From assembly GCA_020630175.1 (NCBI GenBank), contig JAHDBW010000019.1:1-35987 (forward strand): DNA of 35,987 nucleotides. The letters are read 5' to 3'. Source of the stretch: Anaerolineales bacterium (GTDB lineage: Bacteria > Chloroflexota > Anaerolineae > Anaerolineales > UBA6668). How positions within the stretch are numbered: the first letter of the stretch is position 1; every line of letters begins with the position of its first letter. Under the pieces are notes generated by a model. The model was given only the letters and a program-made list of their open reading frames with translations. It was not told where the DNA came from and ran no database searches. The position numbers and the translations under genes are program-made. Shown here piece by piece: positions 16,493 through 24,952 of this stretch.

Positions 16493-19400
16493 ATGGTTGG
16501 GTCAACCTGGGTTCAATTTTTTACAAACTTACGAACTGAGCTAACAGTTTCTGAAAAACTAGAAAGTGCGCACCTTGATGCGGTTTCACGATTGGTAAAA
16601 CCATTCATCTTAGGGGCAACGTTTCTGACGTTTACGCACTATCTTGTTTTACCATCAGATATAGAACCGCTATCAGTTGTTGTGGCAGGTGTTACGGCAA
16701 TGATCTGCTTCGTGCTATATTGGTTTATAGGAAAGTACAGGCTTGCCAATCATCAGGTGTATCCAACACTTACACTTGTGATGATGTTGCTTGCATTAAG
16801 CACACTCGTACAGCTTTATTTCACTAATAATATACGGCTAACCACTAACCTCATCATCATTATTGCGGCCGCAGGTTATGTTTATCTTTCAGCACGCTGG
16901 CTTGTATTGGTCATTGGCACAATAATGGCAAGCTGGGTGTTGGCTTTATTTGCGTTTCAGTTTGATACTCAAGATTCTCTACACTTTTTATACGCCATGA
17001 TTTTAGCGTGCTTACTTGCTGTGTTTTTTCATCTGACTCGTCGGCGTCTGGTAACTGGCCCGATTCAATCAGAACTGGTTGAGGGTGGGCTGATTCCAGC
17101 GTTGCCAGATCAGGCACAACCCCCATTCATGCCAGAAACTGACCATCAGATTTCTGCGCAGCCGGCTGCCTCCGTTTTTGATGCCCCGCCAGTTGAAGTC
17201 GATGAGATGCCATTTGTAGAAACGCCGGTGGAAATCACACCAGTGGTGACCCAAGGGCAATCTGAGAATGTTGACGACTGGCTATTTTCTGCATTTATTG
17301 GCAAGGTGTTGCATCAAGATGGCATGATCTTGCAATCTAATTTGTGCTTTGCAGATATGGTCGAGGTGTTGCCAAACAATCTAATTGGGCAAGAGCTAAC
17401 CGATCTGCTTTACCTAGCAGACGCACCACTTGATTTAGAGACTGAAGACCTCACGCCATGTTTGCTAGAAACGCAGTCTGGCGTCAAGCGCGTTGAAATC
17501 CTCACGCATCGCGTTATATATGAAGGACACGAAGTTTCGCTGACTGAAGTGCAGGGCCTGCAAGCACTTGAAGACGCAAAAACGCGCCTCGCAGAAACCA
17601 GCGCTATTGTTCGCACCGTATTAGATTCTCCAACCGGATTTAGCATTATTATCAGCGCCGCTGGCAAAGTGGAAGTGATCAGCGAAAGCTTTGCTGCTGC
17701 CATTGGCATGCCTGCCGCCAAAATTGTTGGGCGTTACGTGTTTGACGTGTTGCCAGACCAATTCTTTGGCAACCGCAAAGACTTGTTAGCTGAAGTCTTC
17801 CGCACCGGCCAAACGCTGCGCTATGAAGAACAGTTTGCCGAACGTTTCTTTGACACCACAATTTTCCCTGTCACCAACACAGAAGATGAAGTGATCAAGG
17901 TTGCCCTGATTGGCTACGACATTACCGATCGTAAGCAAACGGCCGCTGCGCTTAAAGAATCTGAACTGCTGCTGCGTGAACAATACGAAGAAACCCAACG
18001 CGCTTTTGCCGAAACGCGCAAGCTCTATAAACTGAGCCAAACGTTCATTTCTGATGAAGCCTCGACGGATGTGTTGCAAAGTGCGGTCTCGCGCTCTGCA
18101 GAATTGCTGGGTGCCCGCTCTGTATTGTTAGTACGCTTGGAATCTGAAGAAAGCAATGCACCGTTGGAACTGCTTGTCGGTGGGGCAGCCAATTGGATGG
18201 CGCCTGACCTCAAACTGAAAGACCTAGACACTCCGCTAATTCGGCGTCTATTCGACCGCCGCCAACCAATCCTCATTAGTCGCGATCAAATTGCTGGGTT
18301 AGACCTAATTCCGCAAGCCTTTGTTGAGGCGCTAATTGGAACGCCAGGCTCGTTGATTTTTGTGCCGGTTCAGCATCGTGAAAATTTGAAAGGCTTTCTG
18401 GCCGCAATCAATTACGTAGAAGATCGTGATTTTCTTGAACGTGATGTTGAGCATATGCAGGTGGTGGCGAGCCACTTGGCTGTATCGCTGGAAAATATTG
18501 AGCTCTTCAAGCGCTCTGTGCAGCGTGCTAACGAACTGCAAACTCTGATTGAAACGGCGAACGCCCCGATCTTCGGGATGGATATTGAAGGCCGCATCAA
18601 CGAATGGAACCGTGGCATGGTGCGCCTGACCGGGCTTGGCAAAGAAAAAGCGATTGGCATGAGCTTAGTCGAGCGCGTGGGCGAAGACGGGCGCCAGATT
18701 GTTGGCGAAATCTTATCGGCCACGTTATTAGGCCAAGAGCAAGTTAACTTTGAAGTTCCGCTGCTGGATGATTTAGGCAATGCTACCCAAATTTTGGTTA
18801 GTTCAGCTGCCCGTTATGATGACAAAGGCGACATTATTGGTGCGCTGTGTGTGGGGCAAGATATTACTGAACGGCTCAGTACGGAAATGGAAATCCGGGC
18901 GCTCAATGAAGAGCTAGAACAGCGCGTATCTGCACGTACGGCGGCCATGGAACGTGAAATTTCTGAACGCCGTCAAGCGGAAGTCACGCTGCAACTTGAA
19001 CGTGAATTGCTGGCGAAGCGGGTTGAAGAACGTACATTAGAACTTAGTACGGCGAACAATGAACTCGCAAAAGCAGCCAAGATGAAAGATGAATTCTTGG
19101 CAAGTATGAGCCATGAATTACGGACGCCGCTCAATGCTGTGCTTGGGATGGCAGAAGCGTTAGAAGAAAACGTTTTTGGCGGCATCAATAAAGAACAGCG
19201 TAAGGCTGTCAAAAATATTGAAGAAAGTGGTCGTCACCTGCTGTCTTTGATTAATGACATCCTCGATCTGTCTAAGATTGAAGCCGGTAAGTTCACGCTA
19301 ATCCGTGAAATGACCTCAATCGATATGTTAGTGGTCTCTAGCGTACGCATGATTGAAAAAATTGCGCATGATAAGAACATTACGCTAACCACCAACGTGA

Positions 19401-20671
19401 GAGTTGACCGAGATTTGTTCAAGGCCGACTCGCGGCGCATGAAGCAAATCTTGGTCAACTTGCTCAGCAATGCGGCTAAGTTCACGCCAGACAACGGGCG
19501 TATTGGCTTAGATGTCTACGCTACGGATGATAACGACACTCTCAACTTTGCAATTTGGGATACCGGGATCGGGATTTCAAAAGAAGATCAAGAAAAACTC
19601 TTCAAGCCCTTCCAGCAATTGGATAGCCGTCTATCGCGGCGGCATGAAGGCACTGGTCTAGGGTTGGCGCTCGTTGCCAAAATGGCCGAGTTGCACGGCG
19701 GACGTATTACGCTTGAAAGTAAGCCTAACGTTGGCAGTCGCTTTACGATTGTCATGCCTTGGGAATACGATGAAAATGACATTAGCGTCAGCGGTGGGGT
19801 GGTCTCTGACCAAGAGCGCACAAGCACCCAAAAGACAACGGAAGCAATCGCGCCGACCTTAGTAAGCGAAGACCTGCCGATGCTTACCGATCAAGTTGCA
19901 AACTATGTGAAACGGTTGCAGCTTTCGCCAATTGAAGTCAATAACTTTGCAGATGCCTTCCGCGTGGCAACCAAAGAAATGCCAAACGTGATTATTCTTG
20001 ATCCAACGACGGACAACAATAGTGACAAAGGCTGGGATCTAATTTCACGCATCAAGAATGATCCTGTGATTGGTCAGATCCCATTGATTATTGTGTCCGT
20101 TGCAACGCATATTGCGAAGGGTATTGCGATGGGGGCGGCTGATTACTTGGTCAAGCCCGCAACGCATGATGACCTCGCCAAATCGCTAACCCGCGTGATG
20201 CCTGCTGGCTACGTCAATACCGACGATGCCAAGGCGCTCATTGTCTCATCAGGCCTTGGGGCCATTGAGGGGCAGGGCAAGCCGAAGATTATGCTTGCTG
20301 AAGATAATGAACAGAACGTAAACGTTGTTCAAGATTACCTAGAAAGTAAAGGCTACGATATTGTCGTTGCATGGAATGGTGTTGAGGTGGTGGAAATGGT
20401 TCAAGATGTTGACCCAGACCTCATCCTTATGGACATTCAAATGCCAGAAATGGATGGGATGGAAGCAACCCGACAGGTGCGTAAAATGAGCCCAGAGCTA
20501 GCAAGAATCCCGATTATCGCGCTGACTGCGATGACAATGCCCGGCGACCGCCAGAAATGTCTGGACGCTGGTATGAACGATTATGTAAGTAAGCCGCTAA
20601 GTTTGAAAGGCTTGCAACAAATGATTGAAAAATATATTCGCCAAAGTGCGGCAAATGGCAAAATGCATTAA
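16493..20671 (+). CDS. Hybrid sensor histidine kinase with PAS, GAF, PAS and two receivers
   Basis: A 1392-residue membrane sensor kinase. Residues 35-185 contain about six membrane helices with little outside, so it probably senses within the membrane or through its soluble domains. An acidic/proline-rich linker (185-260) leads to a poorly defined PAS-like part, a PAS near 370-480, a GAF near 510-680 and another PAS near 685-800, then a long coiled coil. HisKA has the phospho-accepting H874 in MSHELRTPLN. The ATPase has NLLSNAAKF, DTGIGIS and GTGLGLAL. Receiver 1 (about 1120-1237) keeps D1170 and K1221 but is divergent. Receiver 2 (1264-1382) is canonical, with AEDN, D1314 and SKP. There is no DNA-binding output. 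A second kinase gene follows 45 bases downstream. Confidence 0.92.
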   Translation: MVGSTWVQFFTNLRTELTVSEKLESAHLDAVSRLVKPFILGATFLTFTHYLVLPSDIEPLSVVVAGVTAMICFVLYWFIGKYRLANHQVYPTLTLVMMLLALSTLVQLYFTNNIRLTTNLIIIIAAAGYVYLSARWLVLVIGTIMASWVLALFAFQFDTQDSLHFLYAMILACLLAVFFHLTRRRLVTGPIQSELVEGGLIPALPDQAQPPFMPETDHQISAQPAASVFDAPPVEVDEMPFVETPVEITPVVTQGQSENVDDWLFSAFIGKVLHQDGMILQSNLCFADMVEVLPNNLIGQELTDLLYLADAPLDLETEDLTPCLLETQSGVKRVEILTHRVIYEGHEVSLTEVQGLQALEDAKTRLAETSAIVRTVLDSPTGFSIIISAAGKVEVISESFAAAIGMPAAKIVGRYVFDVLPDQFFGNRKDLLAEVFRTGQTLRYEEQFAERFFDTTIFPVTNTEDEVIKVALIGYDITDRKQTAAALKESELLLREQYEETQRAFAETRKLYKLSQTFISDEASTDVLQSAVSRSAELLGARSVLLVRLESEESNAPLELLVGGAANWMAPDLKLKDLDTPLIRRLFDRRQPILISRDQIAGLDLIPQAFVEALIGTPGSLIFVPVQHRENLKGFLAAINYVEDRDFLERDVEHMQVVASHLAVSLENIELFKRSVQRANELQTLIETANAPIFGMDIEGRINEWNRGMVRLTGLGKEKAIGMSLVERVGEDGRQIVGEILSATLLGQEQVNFEVPLLDDLGNATQILVSSAARYDDKGDIIGALCVGQDITERLSTEMEIRALNEELEQRVSARTAAMEREISERRQAEVTLQLERELLAKRVEERTLELSTANNELAKAAKMKDEFLASMSHELRTPLNAVLGMAEALEENVFGGINKEQRKAVKNIEESGRHLLSLINDILDLSKIEAGKFTLIREMTSIDMLVVSSVRMIEKIAHDKNITLTTNVRVDRDLFKADSRRMKQILVNLLSNAAKFTPDNGRIGLDVYATDDNDTLNFAIWDTGIGISKEDQEKLFKPFQQLDSRLSRRHEGTGLGLALVAKMAELHGGRITLESKPNVGSRFTIVMPWEYDENDISVSGGVVSDQERTSTQKTTEAIAPTLVSEDLPMLTDQVANYVKRLQLSPIEVNNFADAFRVATKEMPNVIILDPTTDNNSDKGWDLISRIKNDPVIGQIPLIIVSVATHIAKGIAMGAADYLVKPATHDDLAKSLTRVMPAGYVNTDDAKALIVSSGLGAIEGQGKPKIMLAEDNEQNVNVVQDYLESKGYDIVVAWNGVEVVEMVQDVDPDLILMDIQMPEMDGMEATRQVRKMSPELARIPIIALTAMTMPGDRQKCLDAGMNDYVSKPLSLKGLQQMIEKYIRQSAANGKMH

Positions 20672-20716
20672 TCAGGCGACAGCCGAAATTGAGCAACGCA
20701 ATTTGCAATAATTTTT

Positions 20717-22192
20717 ATGAGTGAAAAACCCCTAATTCTGATCGTTGATGATCAAGCGCCAGGTAGAGCGACCTTAGAAGCGGCCTTGATGCCGCTTGGC
20801 TGTCGTTTTGTTTTTAGTGACAACGGGCTAGATGCGATCAAAAAGGCCGCCCGTCACATGCCAGATGTCATCTTGCTTGACGCAATGATGCCTGAAATGG
20901 ATGGCTTCCAAGCCTGCCGTCTTATCCGCTCCAGTCCGGTGATTTCTGATGTGCCAATTATTATGATTACGGCCTTAGATGATCGCGACTCGCTATTGCG
21001 CGGGATTGAAGCCGGTGCGGACGATTTTGTTAGCAAACCCTTTGACCGCGTTGAACTCCGTGCTCGGATCAAGACGATTACGCGCCTAAATCGCTATCGC
21101 CGTTTGATGTTAGAGCGGGCAAAGTTCCGCTGGGTTGTGAAAAATGCTGACCTTGGGTTTGCAATTTTGAATCAGCAAGATCAAATTTTGTATGCAAATC
21201 CACGGGCACGCTTGTATCTTGGCTTGAATCGTGATGATCAAGGCAACATTACCGGCAAGTTTATTGAACTTGCGAAGCTGCGCTACCGGCTGGAGCCACA
21301 GCAGCAGTGGGCAGAGTGGCCAAAGCAAACGCCAACAGACGTTCAATACTATCTGGTGCAGCCTAAAACGGAAAATACGCCGTTAGCTTGGCTATTGGTC
21401 AATTGTGTTGAGATTCCATCAGGAACAGATGAAAGCTACGTTGTTTCTATTCGCGATGTGACGAATACTGTTGTCAACCAGCAAGAAATGTGGAACTTCC
21501 ACTCGCAGGTTAGCCATAAGCTGCGCACACCGGTTGGCACGCTCACCGGATTTTTGCGGGTGCTGCAAGACAGCAGCGGCGGCTACTCTGAAGAGCAAAA
21601 AGATAAGTTCATTAGCACGGCCTACCGGGCGGCGTCTAAGTTGCAAAGTGAAATTGTTGATATTTTGCAATATGTGGACGTGCCAGATAGCGAAAACCAC
21701 GGCTTCCCGCCTTGTAAGCTCAAAGAAATTGAAAAAGCATTCAACACGGTTATCCGCAACCTTGGGCTAGAAAATACCAAAGTGCAGTATCAGGTTGCCG
21801 AATCAATGGAGGATACGTTCCTGCCGTTCTCGCAACGCACGGCAGAAATTATCTTGTGGGAAATCCTAGAGAATTCGAAGAAATTCCACCCGACGAAAGC
21901 GCCCGAGATCAACATTTTGGTGCGTGCTACGGAAAAAGGATACGTCCATCTATTTATTGTGGATGATGGGGTCAATCTGCCGCCAGAAGAGCTGAATAAA
22001 GCTTGGCTGCCGTACTATCAGATTGAGCCAACGCACTCGGGGCAAATTCCGGGGATGGGGCTGGGGCTTTCGATGGTCTCGACCACGATCTGGGGGATCA
22101 ACGGTGAAACGACGATCCGCAACCGCGAAGATCGGCCGGGCGTCATCATCGAGCTCAAACTGCCGCTTAGCACAGACGGCCCACTCGCTTAG
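20717..22192 (+). CDS. Receiver-PAS-histidine kinase
   Basis: A 491-residue soluble protein. The N-terminal receiver (1-120) is canonical: IVDD, phospho-acceptor D55 in ILLDAMMPEMDG, T85 region and SKPF with K107. A PAS-like sensor lies near 135-250 (FAILNQQDQILYANPRARLYLG). The kinase core has H267 in VSHKLRTPVGTL, an N-box WEILENSKKF, VDDGVNLP and a GMGLGLS lid. The order receiver-PAS-kinase means it can be driven by phosphate from another kinase, and the 1392-residue kinase 45 bases upstream is the natural partner. A strong terminator follows, so the pair probably forms one transcript. The final output protein is not in this window. Confidence 0.92.
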   Translation: MSEKPLILIVDDQAPGRATLEAALMPLGCRFVFSDNGLDAIKKAARHMPDVILLDAMMPEMDGFQACRLIRSSPVISDVPIIMITALDDRDSLLRGIEAGADDFVSKPFDRVELRARIKTITRLNRYRRLMLERAKFRWVVKNADLGFAILNQQDQILYANPRARLYLGLNRDDQGNITGKFIELAKLRYRLEPQQQWAEWPKQTPTDVQYYLVQPKTENTPLAWLLVNCVEIPSGTDESYVVSIRDVTNTVVNQQEMWNFHSQVSHKLRTPVGTLTGFLRVLQDSSGGYSEEQKDKFISTAYRAASKLQSEIVDILQYVDVPDSENHGFPPCKLKEIEKAFNTVIRNLGLENTKVQYQVAESMEDTFLPFSQRTAEIILWEILENSKKFHPTKAPEINILVRATEKGYVHLFIVDDGVNLPPEELNKAWLPYYQIEPTHSGQIPGMGLGLSMVSTTIWGINGETTIRNREDRPGVIIELKLPLSTDGPLA

Positions 22193-22197
22193 TAATC

Positions 22198-22234
22198 AAA
22201 AAGAGCAAGTCTTATGCAGACTTGCTCTTTTTTT
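22198..22234. terminator. Strong bidirectional terminator
   Basis: AGAGCAAGTCT (22202-22212) pairs perfectly with AGACTTGCTCT (22218-22228) around TATGC, with A- and T-tracts on either side. It ends the kinase pair on plus and crtB on minus. Confidence 0.94.
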
Positions 22235-22256
22235 ATTCCTACAGCGTCTTGTTGTG

Positions 22257-23195
22257 TTACATCAACTTTGTTGACCACCAAGTCCGCATGAGCTCGCGCG
22301 CTTTTTTGCGTTTCTTGGTAAAAGCGCGATTGTTGAACACGTCATAGTCGTTTTGTTCAATTTCACCCAAAATTGCGCGGTATAAGTTCGCGGCAGATGC
22401 AATTGAAAAGCGACCATCTTTATTCAGCATGGCAATACCTGGCGTTGCGTCTTCATAAAGTTGGCGCGTGCGTGCAATTTGAAATTGCATAAACTTGCGC
22501 CAAGCTGGGGTAACGTCGCCACGCGCAATATCTGCATCGCTTAGCCCAAATGCCGCGAGTTCATCCTGTGGCAAGTAAACCCGGCCCATGCGATAGTCTT
22601 CCCCAACATCACGCAGGATATTGGTCATCTGTAACGCAATGCCCAGCTTGATGGCATAAGCCGCCGCATCATCTGTTAGATAACCCACGATGTGCATGCT
22701 CATGAGGCCAACCGTGCTGGCCACGGCATAGGAGTAATCCGCAACTTCGTCAAAGTTTTGATAGCGAACCTTAGAGAGATCTGAGTAAACGCCATCAATG
22801 AGTTGATGTGCATAAATCTGCGGAATGCGATAATTACGACGCGCGTCTGTCCAAGCAAGGACTGCTAAATCATTGGTCTGTGGTAACTCGATAAGGCTTC
22901 GTTGACGCCAAGCGATAACATCCTCCGTAATATTGCTCGCTGGGTTCGGATTGTCTACAATATCGTCAGTAATTCGGCAAAAGGCATATAAAGCGCGGAC
23001 GGCTTTACGTTTATGCAAGGGCAACAATTGCGAGGCAACGTAAAACGACTTACTATGTTGCGACGTCATCCGACTGCAATAGTCGTAGGCATAGTCCAGT
23101 GCCATTTGTTGTTCATTACTGATTGTCCCGACAGGCCCAAAGGCGTGTGGTGCGTATTCTTTTGGGGTGTCTAGATATTTTTCGATGTACAGCAT
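22257..23195 (-). CDS. crtB: Phytoene synthase (squalene/phytoene synthase family)
   Basis: A 312-residue prenyl-condensing enzyme that joins two geranylgeranyl diphosphates into phytoene, the first committed carotenoid step. Both Asp-rich Mg sites are present: ITDDIVDNP (D77, D78, D81) and ALQMTNILRDVGED. The flanking family motifs HSKSFYVASQLLP, VRALYAFCR and MGRVYLPQDEL are also seen. The length is typical. The gene is transcribed away from the B12-type MerR regulator across a 272-base region full of half-sites. No clear Shine-Dalgarno precedes the ATG. It is the only carotenoid gene on minus, facing the bidirectional terminator. A squalene synthase role is less likely given the desaturase and cyclase nearby. 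Confidence 0.94.
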   Translation of the reverse strand: MLYIEKYLDTPKEYAPHAFGPVGTISNEQQMALDYAYDYCSRMTSQHSKSFYVASQLLPLHKRKAVRALYAFCRITDDIVDNPNPASNITEDVIAWRQRSLIELPQTNDLAVLAWTDARRNYRIPQIYAHQLIDGVYSDLSKVRYQNFDEVADYSYAVASTVGLMSMHIVGYLTDDAAAYAIKLGIALQMTNILRDVGEDYRMGRVYLPQDELAAFGLSDADIARGDVTPAWRKFMQFQIARTRQLYEDATPGIAMLNKDGRFSIASAANLYRAILGEIEQNDYDVFNNRAFTKKRKKARELMRTWWSTKLM

Positions 23196-23241
23196 TGGTT
23201 AAGAATATCGAAAAATATCACTTTTGACCGCGAAAATCGAA

Positions 23242-23297
23242 AATTTGTCTAGAATTTGTCCAGATTGGTAGCTTGTGCAGGATTATAAGCTGTACAA
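23242..23297. promoter_or_regulatory. Tandem 11-bp repeats between crtB and the MerR gene, candidate CarH-type operator
   Basis: AATTTGTCTAG (23242-23252) and AATTTGTCCAG (23253-23263) are back-to-back 11-mers. On minus they read CTxGACAAATT and contain TTGACA-like -35 hexamers for crtB. A diverged copy lies at 23270-23280. The 11-mers at 23287-23297 (plus) and 23256-23266 (minus) fit the pattern nAnnTnnACAn that I recall for Thermus CarH sites. Confidence 0.5.
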
Positions 23298-23431
23298 AAG
23301 GCGGTACAATGTATTTAGAGAGCCCATGTTTTGTACAATTCTCTATGTTCCACTTAGCTTTCTAAGGTTTTATCGCATATTACAGTGCACCACAAAATCG
23401 GAGTTTGCCCAACTATTTTTTTACTGGGAAG

Positions 23432-23458
23432 TTACCAGTGAATTTCCATTGGTAAAAT
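23432..23458 (+). promoter_or_regulatory. Promoter with overlapping dyad, likely autoregulatory
   Basis: TTACCAGTG (23432-23440) and CATTGGTAA (23447-23455) form a dyad with one mismatch that runs into the -10-like TAAAAT (23453-23458), 9 bases before the MerR ATG. A further half-site ACTGG lies at 23423-23427. Confidence 0.5.
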
Positions 23459-23467
23459 CTTAATCCT

Positions 23468-24805
23468 ATGTCGCCTACAGACACATCGCCAACCTTCAAC
23501 CTGAAAGTTGCAGTCAAAGAAACTGGAGTAAAAGCAGATACCTTACGTGCTTGGGAGCGGCGGTACGGTTTACCGACCCCGCGCCGGACGCAAGGTGGGC
23601 ATCGCTTATATTCCCCGCGCGACATTCAAACCATTCTATGGCTTGTTGAGCGCCAACGCGGTGGCATGAGCATTAGCCGCGCAGTCGAACTGTGGCGTCA
23701 ATATGAAAGTGAAGGCCAAGATCCGCTTGAAATGCTGCCGGTCAACTCACCAAGTGTTACGACCGCTGCCACTGAAGACCTCTCAAACGCAAAAGGCTTA
23801 GATTCCTTTAGAGAGCGCTGGGTACAAACGGCGCTGGACTTTAACGAAAAAGGATCTGACGCAGTCCTTAATCAAGCGCTGGCGATTTTTCCAATTGAAC
23901 GCGTTGTGCTGGATCTAATCAGCAAAGGCATCGCAGAAATTGGCCAAGCTTGGTATGAAGGCACGGTCAACGTGCATCAAGAGCACTTTGCTACTGCGCT
24001 CGCCGTTCGCAAAATGGAATCAATGTTGGCTGGTGCACCGCCACCAACGCGCCCCGGGCGAATTTTGGCCGGTTGCCCGCCAGAAGAAACGCACACCTTC
24101 GGCTTACTTGTGCTCACGTTGCTACTGCGCCGTCAGGGCTGGGAAGTTATTTACCTTGGCGCACGCGTCCCGCTGATGCGTTTTGGCACAACAATTGATC
24201 ACACTCAGCCAGACCTAGTATTGCTGTCTTGCCAACAATTATTCACCGCCGCAGAAATGGCCGAGATTGCTAACCTTTTGGCGGTCAAAAATGTGCCGCT
24301 TGCGTATGGTGGGTTGGTCTTCAATGCAATTCCAGAATTGCGCTCGCGGATTCACGGCCACTTTCTAGGCACTTCAATTGAGCACGTGCCAGAAATGGTA
24401 GAGCGCCTGCTGATGCGCGATGTGCCATTGCCCGCCGTCAAATCGCCAACGCGCGAATATGAAACGCTCTTGCAAAGCTACCGTGAAGCCCGTCCGCTCA
24501 TTGAAAGCTACGTCTGGCAGTGTTTTGACTCACGCAGTGTTTCGCAAGGCATGCTGACCACCTGTAACAAATGCTTTGGTGACAGCATCGGCGCGGCATT
24601 GCGGTTGGGTGATATTAGCTTTGTAGGGCCAGACATCCAGTGGGTGCGCGGCTTCTTTTTACACGCTGGTTTGCCAGATATTTTGATTGAAGAATACCTT
24701 GGCGTCTATCATCAGGCGCTTCAAAAATACATGCCTCACGCCGATCAAATGTTGATTTCTTGGATTGAGAGAATCATTAGTGAAATTGACGTAATAACGC
24801 GGTAA
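23468..24805 (+). CDS. CarH/LitR-like MerR regulator with cobalamin-binding domain
   Basis: A 445-residue DNA-binding protein. Residues 10-75 are a MerR winged helix (VKADTLRAWERRYGLPTPRRT, GHRLYSPRDI). Residues 130-310 are a B12-binding four-helix bundle plus Rossmann fold. W162 and E172-H173 form the Wx9EH motif of AdoCbl photoreceptors, and E207-x-H209-x-x-G212 supplies the lower axial histidine. In Thermus CarH the residue after the Trp is the His that ligates cobalt in the light; here it is Y163. A further 135-residue C-terminal region (about 310-445) is absent from classical CarH. By family knowledge, dark AdoCbl-bound protein represses carotenoid genes and light releases it. The position next to crtB agrees. 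The promoter suggests a leaderless, self-controlled transcript. Confidence 0.88.
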   Translation: MSPTDTSPTFNLKVAVKETGVKADTLRAWERRYGLPTPRRTQGGHRLYSPRDIQTILWLVERQRGGMSISRAVELWRQYESEGQDPLEMLPVNSPSVTTAATEDLSNAKGLDSFRERWVQTALDFNEKGSDAVLNQALAIFPIERVVLDLISKGIAEIGQAWYEGTVNVHQEHFATALAVRKMESMLAGAPPPTRPGRILAGCPPEETHTFGLLVLTLLLRRQGWEVIYLGARVPLMRFGTTIDHTQPDLVLLSCQQLFTAAEMAEIANLLAVKNVPLAYGGLVFNAIPELRSRIHGHFLGTSIEHVPEMVERLLMRDVPLPAVKSPTREYETLLQSYREARPLIESYVWQCFDSRSVSQGMLTTCNKCFGDSIGAALRLGDISFVGPDIQWVRGFFLHAGLPDILIEEYLGVYHQALQKYMPHADQMLISWIERIISEIDVITR

Positions 24806-24856
24806 AATAGTGCGGCAAAAAACTCGGAACGTTTATTTCCGGTTACAATATGCTTA

Positions 24857-24912
24857 TTCAACAAGTCGTTTGAGAAAAGGTCAGCATTTGATGTGCTGAT
24901 TGGCTTGTTGAA
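24857..24912 (+). repeat. Long two-tier hairpin in the leader of the SDR gene
   Basis: TTCAACAAG (24857-24865) pairs perfectly with CTTGTTGAA (24904-24912). Inside, TCAGCA (24881-24886) pairs with TGCTGA (24894-24899). A -10-like TACAAT at 24844-24849 would place the hairpin at the 5' end of the mRNA. There is no T-tract and I recognise no known riboswitch. Confidence 0.55.
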
Positions 24913-24952
24913 AAGCAACTTTTATTTAAAGAGAAAAAGTGGAGACTTACGC

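Noticed and set aside
23275-23463. 62-codon plus-strand frame between crtB and the MerR gene
   Set aside because: No ribosome site or recognisable protein; it covers the repeats and promoter elements of the divergent region.
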